From Zasmidium citrigriseum (taxonomy: Eukaryota; Ascomycota; Dothideomycetes; Mycosphaerellales; Mycosphaerellaceae): a stretch of 64,000 nt of DNA. The notes under the pieces are model-generated. The model was not told the origin of the DNA. It did not search any database and saw only the letters and a program-made list of their open reading frames with translations. The stretch is taken from assembly GCA_002786025.1 (NCBI GenBank), contig NHNW01000013.1, positions 682,001 to 746,000 on the forward strand, given 5' to 3'. Position 1 is the stretch's first letter, and each line of letters starts with the position of its first letter. Position numbers and translations under genes: made by a program. Below are positions 11,801 to 22,202 of this stretch, one piece after another.

Positions 11801-13887
11801 TCGAAATCTTCTGTAATGTTACCAAACGCCCAGTGAACATGCGTATAGTAATTGGGAATCTGGGTTGGCTATAATGATAGCAATGCACTTAGTAAATGTT
11901 ATGGCAGGCGTGTGATGGACTTGCTTACCGCCATTTGGAGGCAAGGCCTTCCGTAGTTGAATGCTTCATACTGTGACGAGACATGAGCTGAGAGCCTATT
12001 CAAGGTGAGTTCAAATCAAGAAGCACGTACATAGCCAACTCTCCAGAAACTTGACGGAGGTCCAGATGATTCAATGTCAGTGCCGCAATGACTTATGCAT
12101 CCGTTACTACCTGGTTGAGCGGTTCCAGGAGCTCCAGTATCTGCGGGATCGGGCGTGCAGAAGTCAGATGTAATGCCACTAGACAAGATAAAAGTCAGTA
12201 ACTGAGCTAGGCTTGTCCCATGTCGGACTGACCATTGACCCCAGATGTCGCCTTTCAATGATAGTCAGTACCGATTCAAATCTTCTCGCGGACGTCTTAT
12301 CTTACAGCAAGCATTCAGAGGGCATGGGTTCAGGGCACTCCATGACGAAGGGTCCGAAGGCTGCTGCGCTGTCACAAACGGTTCTTTCAACAAGGAAGAT
12401 TCTCACTGACCATGGCAGTATCGTTGACCTGTGGGCCGCACACTGCATTAGGAACGTTGGCCGGGAATGGCGGTCTTCCGGAACTTAGGCAAATCTTTTG
12501 GCCAATGAGCACTTTCGGATGCGGTCAGAGTATGCATTCGAGAACGCGAACGGAGTCACTCACAGTCTTTGCAGCCCATCCATCCCCTGTGGACTGTCAG
12601 CGTCTGGAACAACACATATTTCAGCAACTCTCGAACTCACCAAGTCTGGTTGTTGTTTCCCTCAATGGCACTAACATCCATCTGGTGCGCTTGGGCAATT
12701 GCAGCACAGTAATCTCCAGACTGAACCGTGTACGAGTAGCAGGAGCCATCCGAATTGGGTTTTGGGGAGAAATCAGGCTTCGAGCCGGAAGAGCAACATA
12801 CATACTGCCCGACCTAGAGATAGCTCAATCAGAATCACGCCATTAACTGAGAGACAACCGTACTTGCCTGAATAGAGTTGCAGAAGCTGGAACCGCCGTT
12901 GTAGGATTCTAGCTTTTGCTGAGTAATGCCGCAGCGCTGCGCAAGGCTGTAGCATCCGTCGCCAGATTGGGCTTGAATGTACTTGCAGGTAGCTCGAGCT
13001 TCCAGAGATCTTGCTTGAGGTGTGTTGGTGGAGTCGTCATCTTCGGGAGTAATGGAGATTGTGTCCCCAGCCGTAAAAGCTATGCTCTTGCCTTGCCAAG
13101 CACGGTCGACGTCGCCGGAAAGACATTGTGCGTCGCTCCAGCTCTTGAGGGCTTCTTGCACAGCAGAGATATTGCCGGTCATGTCTGCGATGATGCCAAA
13201 GGACTGTGGTCCTATCGTTTGGTTGGTGGCATGTGTTGCACATGCCTGCACCGCCTGTCGGACGCCATCCTGATTGGATATCTCCCCGGCGAACTGATGA
13301 GTGATCGCAGGAATGTCTCGACGAAGAACTTGAGCTCCGGCGTATACTCCCACAATACTTTGGCCCTGCTGTGCAAACAATGCTGTAGATGTTGTGTTGG
13401 ATTCAGTCTTGACTTCGCTGACATAGTTGCCAAGGCTGTCCAAGGCTCTGACAGCCGCTGAGCGGTTTGCTGGCTCTGACTCTGCATTCCATATTGCGAG
13501 TCTCAGAGGCCTCGTTAAGCTTCCGGTAGCATTGAGTGCTAGAGTCTGTCTCTTAGCAATCTCGCCGTCGTGATCGTTGCCGAACTGAGACGTTGGACCG
13601 TCTGGTAGGGTGCACGCTCGATACCACAAGTGTGTGTCCGGATCGGTGACAGCATTGTAGAGATTGAGCTCAAAGACCACCGTTGCGTTGCAATTGGTCA
13701 GTGAGTCGAAGTCGTGAAGATACGACCACGAAGGTGAGCTGTCCGCTGATTGAGAGCCGCAAAATACGGGGCAACGTGAATACGGCGAACTCGATTGTGC
13801 CAGAGTCACCTCTGCAAGAAGTGTGATTATTGCGATGGCTGAGAAATGGCAAACTCGCCTTGGGCAAGACGGTTGATGCAGCGACAT
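8856..13887 (-). CDS. class V subgroup C (killer-toxin-like) chitinase: 2 LysM, CBM18, GH18
   Basis: This long secreted multi-exon chitinase hydrolyses beta-1,4-GlcNAc polymers. I start it at 13887, where MSLHQPSCPRRVCHF leads into a hydrophobic signal peptide ending near LAEVTLAQ; an in-frame Met at 13968 would bury the signal. In order: a Cys-containing N-terminal domain of the zymocin-like chitinase class; two LysM modules (about 12860-13000 and 12640-12760); a CBM18 whose WGQCGITSDFC is split by an intron near 12190-12235; then GH18 with the active-site motif DLDGVDFDWEY at about 11480-11515, so the catalytic Glu is present. The GH18 domain continues through FWYLKAF, YDLHGQWDFG and QPLYGRSF. 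The C-terminal 400 residues (8856-10140) are Ser/Thr/Cys-rich with an Asp run (9640-9665) and a Gly/Ser linker (9285-9365). Resolved introns include 10141-10202 and 10391-10448. All junctions I followed keep the frame, so the gene looks intact; a few N-terminal junctions (around 12780-12850) stay uncertain. Confidence 0.9.
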
Positions 13888-14350
13888 GGCAATTGAGAGC
13901 CGGAAACGTGTCACATGCCATGACAGGATACTGACTGGGGCATTTTGAAATACAATATTGGGAGACATGACGCCCGCAGCGAGCTGCGTAGCTAAGTTCA
14001 GCTACTATGCAGCCAGCGAATCTTTGACCCAAAGGGGTAGGTGCCTGGTAGGAATGAAAGCCATGTTGGTGAGCCCTGCAGCTCCCAGTTGGTTTGGTCC
14101 ACATGATGCAGCTGCTAACCGTTCCAGGATCGAGTGCCAAATGCTTTACGTTCAAGCCAAATTCTGCTCTGTAGTTGAATACGTCACATGCTGTGCCGCA
14201 CAACGCACAATGATGGATGGACCAATTCAAATTCGATGACCCGTGGGAAGATCGGCTTCTAATTCGAGAAAAGCGCTACCTCGTTGACCAAAAACTCAGA
14301 TCCTAGCATGGCTGCAACCACTGTCCAGCTTTTGTGTGTACAAACGTGAC
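13888..14350. other. promoter region of the chitinase, 3' flank of the F-box gene
   Basis: Both flanking genes are on the minus strand, so this 463-bp stretch should carry the chitinase promoter and the 3' UTR of the F-box gene. I recognise no distinct motif or gene here. Confidence 0.45.
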
Positions 14351-15559
14351 TCACGGAGGCCCGAATTTTGCCTGCTTCTCTTGGGTCCAGATGAGAAAGA
14401 GTGCAGAGCCCATAGGCCGACCTTGTTGCAAATTGTAGTGGACGTTGTCCCGTGCTGCACTGCCGTGACGAGTCAATGATGTTGGACCGCTGCGTCTCGA
14501 CGTCGGAAAAGGCGGCTTGCCTGGAGCATCGAAGCAGATCATCTTTTCGCCTTCGTAAAGATCTCGCAGCTGAAGACTTTCCAATCGAGGCCTGAGATGT
14601 TCAAAGACGGGCCGAAATCGCCCGGTCTCTAAATGCACTTCCTCCAACTTGACGTTCGTTAGTTTCAGGCACTTCTGCACAAAGACGAGCAGTGAGGCCT
14701 CTTCGGTGAAGATTCCACAAAGAGCGCATTGAACGAGGGCATCGAATCGGCATGAGCGAGCAATGTTGTTGAATAGGCGGCGTTCTTCAACCAAAGCTTC
14801 TGAGAGCTCGCTTGTTCGAAGATTGTACCAGTGTAGCTGGAATTCCGTCAGGGCTGGAGCCATGTTCACCAATGATGAGACTGCTTGTGCGTTTTGCATG
14901 CCACTGGAGTCTGGCTGCAGCAAGGGCGCCCCTAAGTCCTCTGTGACATGGTGAGACACGCTCAGCGCGAGGCTGGAGAGCAGCCTGAACGGCTCGCAGG
15001 AGTACAGGATTGGCAACTTCTCGGTCACCGAGTTGCATGCCAAGCTGCATCTTTCCGAATTTCCGAAAACGTCGAGGGACTCAACGGCTGTGCCACTTGA
15101 GCACAATGCATCGATTGCAACGGAGAAGACATGGCCAGCCGCGGCCCAAGTTCTTTGCCAGTCCTCGGTAGCCACGGACTGATCTGAGCTGCTCCTCGCT
15201 GCTTGTAAGGTGAGCCTTTTCAGGCTCATGTGCTTCGAGAACTGCCCCAGATTTCTCAGAGACTGAGACAAATACCTAGCACACGTTGGGTCTGGCGACC
15301 GAACGTCACTCGATGCGAGGAACAGATGCTCAAGCAAGCAGCCTAGGTGATCTGACGTCGTCATTCTTTCCCAGGTCTGAAGCTGCTCACGATCGGTGAC
15401 ATCGATCGTCTTGGTGCGAAAGTAACCCTTGAAGGTGGTGGACGCGGAGGCTTTGGCGGCTAGCTCTCGATTGGTAAGTCGAAGGCAACGGATGGCGTCA
15501 AGGTCCAGATGCCAAAGTAGGATATCGACTACCTCGATAGGAAGGCCGGAAATTCCCAT
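14351..15559 (-). CDS. F-box-like domain protein
   Basis: A single exon encodes about 402 aa. I place the start at the ATG at 15559 because the protein then opens directly with an F-box-like helix set, GISGLPIEVVDILLWHLDLD, followed by IRCLRLTNRELAAKAS. This is the usual layout of the abundant fungal F-box proteins, which recruit substrates to SCF ubiquitin ligases through Skp1. The frame is open upstream to 15793, but the extra residues look like 5' UTR. The rest (Leu-rich stretches such as LSKHMSLKRLTLQA-like segments and LKLTNVKLEEVHLE) resembles an irregular leucine-rich substrate region, though no clear LRR periodicity is visible. It sits between the chitinase and the divergent secreted protein; nothing in the sequence shows a functional link. 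Confidence 0.7.
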   Translation of the reverse strand: MGISGLPIEVVDILLWHLDLDAIRCLRLTNRELAAKASASTTFKGYFRTKTIDVTDREQLQTWERMTTSDHLGCLLEHLFLASSDVRSPDPTCARYLSQSLRNLGQFSKHMSLKRLTLQAARSSSDQSVATEDWQRTWAAAGHVFSVAIDALCSSGTAVESLDVFGNSERCSLACNSVTEKLPILYSCEPFRLLSSLALSVSHHVTEDLGAPLLQPDSSGMQNAQAVSSLVNMAPALTEFQLHWYNLRTSELSEALVEERRLFNNIARSCRFDALVQCALCGIFTEEASLLVFVQKCLKLTNVKLEEVHLETGRFRPVFEHLRPRLESLQLRDLYEGEKMICFDAPGKPPFPTSRRSGPTSLTRHGSAARDNVHYNLQQGRPMGSALFLIWTQEKQAKFGPP

Positions 15560-15980
15560 GATGTTGTTGAAGGCTCCAGTAAAGACTCGATTGGTCCCCG
15601 TGCCACTTGACGAGTAGATCTCGGGATGCTTGTGACGTCTTTTTGATGTTGGTGTAGCGTTGGACGCAGGACGAAGATGAACTGACGGAAACGTACTGTG
15701 AGATGTATTGCGGAGGAGGCACAGCTGGTCCGAACTATATGTACCTCTGGAGCGCCAACAAGCTAAGACGGGAAGCTTGATGTAAAGCTTCAAAGTTAGC
15801 CATACAGATCAGCCGGACTGCCTGCATGATCGACGATCTCCTAACGTAACAATATGCCGACTGTTGCTCCCAGGTATAATGTTGTCCGTCTCGAGAGCCG
15901 AGCACATGTACGTAAGTAAAGCTTGGTGAGCGGGACTTGACATGGACTGCCATTGTGTTACTCCTAGACACTCCAGAAAA
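15560..15980. promoter_or_regulatory. bidirectional promoter, F-box gene and secreted protein
   Basis: The 421 bp between divergent starts at 15559 (minus) and 15981 (plus) must serve both genes. A TATA-like tataat lies at about 15873, roughly 110 bp upstream of the plus-strand ATG. No coding feature is convincing. Confidence 0.4.
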
Positions 15981-17239
15981 ATGCACTTCTCTTTGGGGCG
16001 TTCTGTTGGCATCTTGCTCTTCGCAGCCCTTTCGAATGGATGGGTTGTCCCTAAAGATCCTAATTACATATCTGATGCAAGCGTGAGCGATATTGTCGCC
16101 AAAGATGCTCTTCCAATACTTCGCGAGGCCGACGAACCTCTACCCCTGCTGGGCCTAAACGACACATGGCTGTTCCGAAGGCAAGAGTAAGTTTCAAGCC
16201 ACTTTCAGGTTGTCAAGTATTCAAGCTGATCGTAGCGATGATAGTCAATGCAAGCCAATATGTCCTACTCAGGGAGAGATCGATCCAGACACCCCCTTAT
16301 GCAGCGAACTATGCTCAGCAATCAGTGATGTCTGTGGTACCAGCACGCACACCCAAAAGCGTTCGGAAGGAGAGCTCCTCGCAAATACGAGTACTTCGCA
16401 GTCAGAGTCGCTGAAATCGTCAGTTGAGCGCTCGATTACCAAAAGGCAAATCACTCCTGTGCTACAGGGTAATATCCAGAATTACATCCCTAATCAATTT
16501 GGTCGACCGGGTCCAACAGGCGTTAACAATGGTGTCGATCCGAACTTTGGCGCTCTAATTTCGACGCTGTTCGATCCTCGAGATCGGAATCCCGATACTG
16601 CGGACGACATCACCGTTACGGAGCAGCAGCTACTAAACAGAAACTTCCAGATGGGAGCAGCGCCGTTGGTCGGGTGCACAGTTGTGACTATCGTTAGCAC
16701 ACGAGCGGTTTACATGGTACGCATTCCTTCTGTATTCTACATACCTTCAAGCTCACCATCTTCAGGGACATTTCTGGGAAGTAGGAGCTTGGTCATGTGG
16801 AGACGCCACATTCAATCAGCGAGTGCTGAATTTTTTCACTGGCAATGGCCAGACGACAGGAGTCGGACCTCAGTTCAATCGCAACCTCTTCAATGGACAG
16901 AACGACAACACAAGGGTTTACATAATGCATCCTCGGAATGGAGTCAACAATCCAAAGAGCTCCAGGTATCGATCGAAGTTGCCGCTTCTAAGGAGCACCA
17001 TCCGCCAGCTCATAAACCCTCAAAACCCCAACCAAGTGCCAGTCGCTCTGTGGAATTATGTCCCCTATCCCAAGAGTCCTACCATCGGGCGAGATCAATA
17101 CGGTGCAGCCCTCTTTCAATTTGATCAGAATGGCAGAGGGAATGGAATGCCGGGGTGGCGAATATTCTATGAGTATCACGAGTTCCAAGACACCGATCAA
17201 GCGCCAGGGCAAGACTCCGCCACTGGAATTCCAAACTAG
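15981..17239 (+). CDS. secreted protein of a chitinase-associated family
   Basis: Three exons (15981-16186, 16236-16716, 16766-17239) encode about 386 aa with both introns in frame. The start MHFSLGRSVGILLFAALS is a clear signal peptide; the in-frame ATG at 15942 would mask it. A Cys-containing N-terminal part (CKPICPTQGEID, LCSELCSAISDVCG) is followed by a polar linker ending in a KRQ sequence that looks like a Kex2-type site. The second half carries GCTVVTIVSTRAVYMGHFWE, then a basic segment and GWRIFYEYHEFQD near the end. I recall uncharacterised secreted proteins with this GCT..V..YMxHxWE signature being encoded beside class V LysM chitinases in other Pezizomycotina. That association is from memory and needs a search. 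No catalytic motif is recognised. It is divergent from the F-box gene, about 2 kb from the chitinase start. Confidence 0.75.
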
Positions 17240-17617
17240 AACGGAGGCACCGGGTTGATGATACGTTGTCTGCGGTGTGGACAGCCACTATTGTCGGCCA
17301 AGACGTTGCATAGATGTCACATTGACGCCCTCATCAGATAGTGCATGTTCAACGTGATACAATGAAATCCTTCAATGAAAGGATGCCTTCAAGCGCCCCA
17401 ATTTACTCGACATAAACCCGTATGTGTGACCTTGAAAGCTTGCGTAAAGCTAATCATGGCGAGGGAACAAGGTAGCATGGGAGCATGAAGGTGAAAAAAA
17501 ATCTACCATCCATTTGAGAATTCATGCACGAAACGTTTCAACTTCCTCATTTGAGTACACCAGTACATAGAAATTTTTCTCAAACAAGTTCAAAGCGGTT
17601 CTTATCTTCTCCATTCC
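17240..17617. other. convergent intergenic region
   Basis: This lies between the 3' ends of the plus-strand secreted protein and the minus-strand secreted protein. It holds A-rich tracts (about 17494-17501) consistent with 3' processing signals, and no gene that I can see. Confidence 0.45.
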
Positions 17618-18326
17618 CTATGCGTAGTTAATATGTTCCAGTGAGTCAATCGCCACAGCCGTCCTTCCAGCGGGTGTAGAGCCCGTGACTACGCCGACGG
17701 ATACGTTCTGAATTTGACGGAAAGTCGGATAGTTGAACACGGCTTCGACAAATGTCGCCCCTTGAGATGCTGGATCGTAATCGAAAGTCGACATGTAATG
17801 GCGTGTTCCATCCCCAAGCCCAGTCACCGCTAGGGTACAAGGCTGAGCAGGCCCATAGGTTGTACCGTCGAAGGCAGCGCAAGCAAACCAGAATCTGTAC
17901 GGGTCAAAAGAACTGACATTCTGTCCAGCGTTGATTGTGATGTAGCTGTCGAATGAAATCCCGCCGCTTTGCATATGCTCAAGCTTCACATTGCTTTCGG
18001 CGAACTTGGGTTTGCTGTGCGGCACGATGGGCTGACTTCCATCGGACGATCGACCCGTCTATCCGTCTGTCAGAACAGTACTAGATCAAGAGCGTAACAA
18101 AGACTTACTGTAACATCGGGTCCGTTGTACTGAAGACCGTGCAGAAGGTCGACCGGGCTTCCAGCGGACAGGGCGTCGTACTTTGTACATGTAAGTATTG
18201 TTGTCGTCGCCATGATAGGAAAGTGCATACAGTGTCTTTGAAGGTGACCGCGGCAGCCTGCCGCTCGATGCCCAAGGCGTACGAGTGACGAATAGCAATG
18301 CCCAGCGCAATGATGAGACCACACAT
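17618..18326 (-). CDS. uncharacterised secreted protein, about 202 aa
   Basis: Three exons on the minus strand (18326-18231, 18180-18109, 18058-17618) join in phase 0 and encode about 202 aa. The start MCGLIIALGIAIRHSYALG gives a short hydrophobic leader. The mature part reads FKDTYDALSAGSPVDLLHGL, a later FDSYITINAGQN, then DPYRFWFACAAFDGTTYGPA and a C-terminal strand-rich domain ending in DSLEHINYA. The pattern (an FDDL-like opening, the word 'pointing' at a folded beta domain, few cysteines) resembles secreted hypothetical proteins that I have seen in ascomycetes, but I cannot name a family or function. A TATATA lies at 18385-18390, about 60 bp upstream of the ATG, which supports this start. 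Confidence 0.68.
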
Positions 18327-19116
18327 GATTGAGCGACGGCCGTTGAACAAGTTGCATCTATTGGTACAACAGGCCAGCTCCAGATATATACTATCGGATA
18401 AAAGATCCGCAGCAAAATCCGCAGATACTTGCTGTAGTGAGACAGACACGGAGCTCATTCAGTCCGAGGAACTGCTTTGCGGGATCTGCAGAGAGAATGG
18501 AAAGGCGTGGTCCAAGATGCCCCATCTTAAACTTTCGATTGGCAACCATCGTACGCGCGAAGCAAAGCTTGAATCTTGAGGTATGCATGAATTTGTATTC
18601 GCGTGCGGCGCAGTATTGCGTTGACGATCGATCAAATCAAAGGAGCCCCGCTAACAAGATCGCATGCAGCAGCGCTGTAACGTTCAACAGCAAGTATGTT
18701 GATCAATGGCAAGAGTAGCATCTCACCTCCCAAATCAGGCTGGTCACCAGCCAATCGAGAACGTTTTCTCGGCTCTCGTGTGGCCGAGGCCGGACTGTTC
18801 TGGGGATGCACCACTCTGCAATCTGGAACATAATCTCAGCACAACTCATGAGTGCCAGCGACGCACAGCGTTCAGGATCTTATCTTGACTTGCCTCAAAT
18901 CCATGTCAGTACTGGAAGACTGCTAGCCTTTCAAGGCCCAGTCACATTTCAAGTCCGATTCTATGCTTTGCTGTAGCTGGATCGGATTTGTTTCGTCAAG
19001 TGCTCAGAACTCGAAGGCTCACAAAATCTTCATGTGATCTACTCGCTCCTTTGACTGGTACAGTCCAAGATCCAATGAGTCCCATTGGCTGAGAAACACA
19101 TTCGAACACATCTCCC
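18327..19116. other. intergenic, about 790 bp
   Basis: The region is upstream of the minus-strand secreted protein and 3' of the minus-strand AAA ATPase. The TATATA at 18385-18390 fits a promoter for the former. Several short frames occur on both strands with no family features; I see no gene. Confidence 0.45.
18385..18390 (-). promoter_or_regulatory. TATA box of the 18326 secreted gene
   Basis: TATATA on the minus strand lies 59-64 bp upstream of the start codon at 18326, a usual position for a fungal TATA element. Confidence 0.45.
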
Positions 19117-21855
19117 TTACAGCCTTACGCCAAGATCCCTCGCCCTCTGATCATCTGTATGCCCCTGCATCCGCTTCAAATAATCATTGAAATCCGCACT
19201 CACCGCTAACGCCTGCCTCAAATGCGGCCAATCCAACCGCTCCTCTTTGTAGATGGCCAATTGTCTCGCCGTAGTCAGCACATTCCTGATCTGCCGTCCA
19301 TTCAACTCCTTCCCCGCCAACTCGTCCAACCGGTCCCGCAACGCATGAAAGTTCACATCCTCTGCATCTTCCTCCAGCATCTCGAGGAAATTCTGCCAGA
19401 TTCGCTTCCGTGAGGTGCGGTCGAGATTCTCATAGTGGAGGGCGACTTGGATGCGAGATTTGAAAGCTTCGTCGAACATGCCGATGCGGTTGGACGTCAA
19501 TATAAGGATGCCGTCGTAGTATTCGAGGATCCGCAAGAAAACGGAGACAAGGCTGTTGCGGGCCAAGTCCGAATTCGAGCGTTCCTCGAGGAAGACGTCG
19601 GCCTCGTCTAGGAGGAGGACGCAGTTCCAGGCTTTGCCGAGGTGAAGGACGGTGTTGAGATACTTTTCCACGTCCTCGGCGCTGGTACCTATATCACCGC
19701 ATGTTACTCGATAAAGGGGCATTTCGGCGATCTCTGCAACGCTCTCTGCCGTCAAGGTCTTGCCGGTGCCAGGACCGCCATGCAAGAGCATGATGAGACC
19801 ATTGCCTTTTCCGCTGGTTATGTCTGTCCTTTTGCCTGCGACACCGAGGCCGTGCTTGACGCCGCGTTGCGAGGTGCGAACTGTCACCAGAGCTCTTACT
19901 AGCTCTTTTGTCACATCGGGTAGGACGAGCCGTTCATATGCTCTCTTGTTCCAGTTGACCGGGGAGACGTCCTCTACGAATAGCTGGATCCACTTCTTCT
20001 CGTTGAGATAGAAGCCGTGAATGTCAGGCGGCATGAGGAGAAGATCTGTTTCCGTTGGTTCTTGATGGGAGCTCAAGTATGCTGGCATGTTGTCGAACGG
20101 ATATGTGATCGTTGGCTTTTCGAACGTGAATGCACTTGCGTGCTCGTGCATCTTCTTGTACATGCTTAGGTCAATCATGAATCTCGAGTTTGGCTGGTTA
20201 TCGTTAGCATGCTGCGATTGAACACAGATGGAATGGGACATACGAAATACTGATCGCGTTTCACGTTCCAACCGCAGTACTCGACGTGTGAGGCTTTGCG
20301 AAGACCCCAGAGTTTCTGACCCCGTTGCAGGATTGCCGCTCGCTGTTCCGGGATGGCGTAGTCGAAGGGAAACACCACCAAGTCTTGCACGGGTACGCTT
20401 GATTGTTGTAGCGGTGGGATGCTAAGTTTGCTCATCTTTCTCGCAAAACCACTCCCATCAGCTTTGAATGACCAGCAGTTCAGATTAATCCACCCATTGT
20501 CGTGGATCGTTGGCCATTCGTGAACTACAAATGCAGCAGGCTTGCCGTACGTACCAGATACAACGATATCATTGGGTTTGAAGAGCTTTGATAGGTGCCG
20601 TTGCGTGACCCGTCCAGTCGAAAACAGGCTGTCCGCTTCCTGGAAGTCGGAGCCCCAGTAACTCCTCGCATATGCCAAAATTGCCTCGGTGTGAGCTCTA
20701 GCCTGTGGGAAGCTCATCGCATACTGAGACAGAAGCTGACGGTGATGGTAGAAGAAGAGTGCTGCCGGGATGATGAGGTTCTGTTCGTACGGTGCCATCT
20801 TGTCCTGATCTGGTGGACGGTAATATGGAAACGAGGGTTCCGGTGCCTGTTCTTGCGGCGAATAGTAACATGTTGCTACACTTCGCAAAGCTGATTTGGC
20901 GGCTTTAGACTTGACATACATCTTATCTTCGTAGGTCAGCGGAGTATTGGCTTGTTGCATCAGTGTCGCTGCTTCAGAGCATTCGACCGTTCGGACGATT
21001 ACGAAAGCCGAGTCGTTGGTCTCATCGAGCATGTATCCTTCGAAATCCAGAATAGGATCTCGTCCGTTCATATGCCACCACTGCTCGTCCGAGTTGTAAT
21101 CTGGCAGCATGTTGCCGCCAAGAGGGATGTCTCGGGACCATGGTAAGGGATGAAAGTGCTGATACTGGCAGTGCACTTTGTACACAATGTCAAAGTGTGA
21201 CTTTTCCTGCTCCTGCTGAGCGTTAGCAATTTCAGCAATGTAATATCATTGTACTGACGGCACGTTGGAGTCCATCAGACTCGATCCTTGCCACTTTATG
21301 GTCGTCCACATTAGCAGTGGATGTTTCCCCTTTCCTTTTCCGTGGCAAGTCGGTACCATTTCGCGAGTTTCTAGTAGGACGTCTGGGAGCTGTCATCTGT
21401 GAATCCTGCTCTTGTCGAGCCATGAGTAATCGTTTCTTGTTCTGTTGCTCCAAGAGCATCAATTGCATCTGATAATCTTGCAGTGCGTGATTCCCGTTGT
21501 TGTTCCTTTGGTCAAGTGCGACCTCGATGATATGGATCTCGTCGTCTTCAATTTCATCCGTAGGCACGATCAAAGCAAAATCGTCGTTCCTGAGCAGTCT
21601 CAGCCACCCATCAAGTTTAGCTTCGTGTCCGTCGGCAAAGTCCTCAGAGATGGTGGAGATGGTGGCCTCGCCCCTTTTGCTGTCTTTCTTGTCCTCTTTC
21701 TGGTCAATATATCGGCGAACTTTCTCGGTCCTTTCTTGCTTTGTCTTCGCGAATGCCTGGACACTGTTATCGTGCTCGACTGCGCCTGCCGTCGTACCTT
21801 GACCACTGGCAGCCGAGATTATCCTGAAGGCCGCAGCTTCCTCAGCAACAGGCAT
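19117..21855 (-). CDS. AAA-family ATPase with DUF7025-type N-terminus
   Basis: Three exons (21855-21259, 21215-20244, 20193-19117) encode about 881 aa; the introns end in normal AGs and the second has a GCTAAC branch-point-like box. The C-terminal AAA module has Walker A GGPGTGKT at about residue 662 and Walker B LLLDEAD at about 716, followed by ILILTSNRIGMFDEAFKSRI (sensor-1 and arginine-finger region) and a C-terminal helical lid. Residues ~200-520 match the DUF7025 region that precedes the ATPase in this expanded fungal family. The first ~150 residues are charged and probably disordered. The ATPase core looks catalytically complete. The biological role of this family is largely unknown. 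It is head to head with the DUF7708-type gene across 343 bp, so the two may share a promoter. The second exon could also start 3 bp later at 21212. Confidence 0.85.
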
Positions 21856-22198
21856 TTCACATCATGCGTATTGCATTGCGAAGGCGCTTCGAGAGATCGT
21901 TCAACAACAAGACAACGGTTCAAAGGATTCAGGTCGACTCCGCTTACTCGCCAGCGGGAGGCGTCGAGCTATATATGCTGCCGCCCTGATGTGGTGGCTG
22001 TGCTGCATGTTCAGCTCGGGCAGCCAAACAGAGCAGGTCGCTTGCAACCTCCAGACAAGAGTGCAGCCACACTCGCCCTACATATCCAGCGAATGTCATA
22101 CCTGCACACGAGTCTCACAAGGTCAACACCTTTCATCGGCCCCGTTCAATACAACATCCTGGCCTGGGCCACCCCATATCACAGCAGCCCATGCCAAC
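21856..22198. promoter_or_regulatory. shared bidirectional promoter of AAA and DUF7708 genes
   Basis: The 343 bp between divergent start codons must contain both promoters. A four-codon upstream frame at 22191-22202 overlaps the plus-strand start codon. I see no TATA box. Confidence 0.5.
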
Positions 22199-22202
22199 AT
22201 GA
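22191..22202 (+). promoter_or_regulatory. minimal upstream ORF overlapping the main start
   Basis: ATG CCA ACA TGA encodes three residues, and its stop codon overlaps the ATG of the downstream protein (ATGA). This arrangement could make translation depend on termination-reinitiation or leaky scanning. Seen directly; effect inferred, and only relevant if the transcript starts upstream of 22191. Confidence 0.4.

Noticed and set aside
14351..15793. Longer F-box start at 15793
   Set aside because: Adds 78 residues with no family character before the F-box; 15559 gives a canonical N-terminus.
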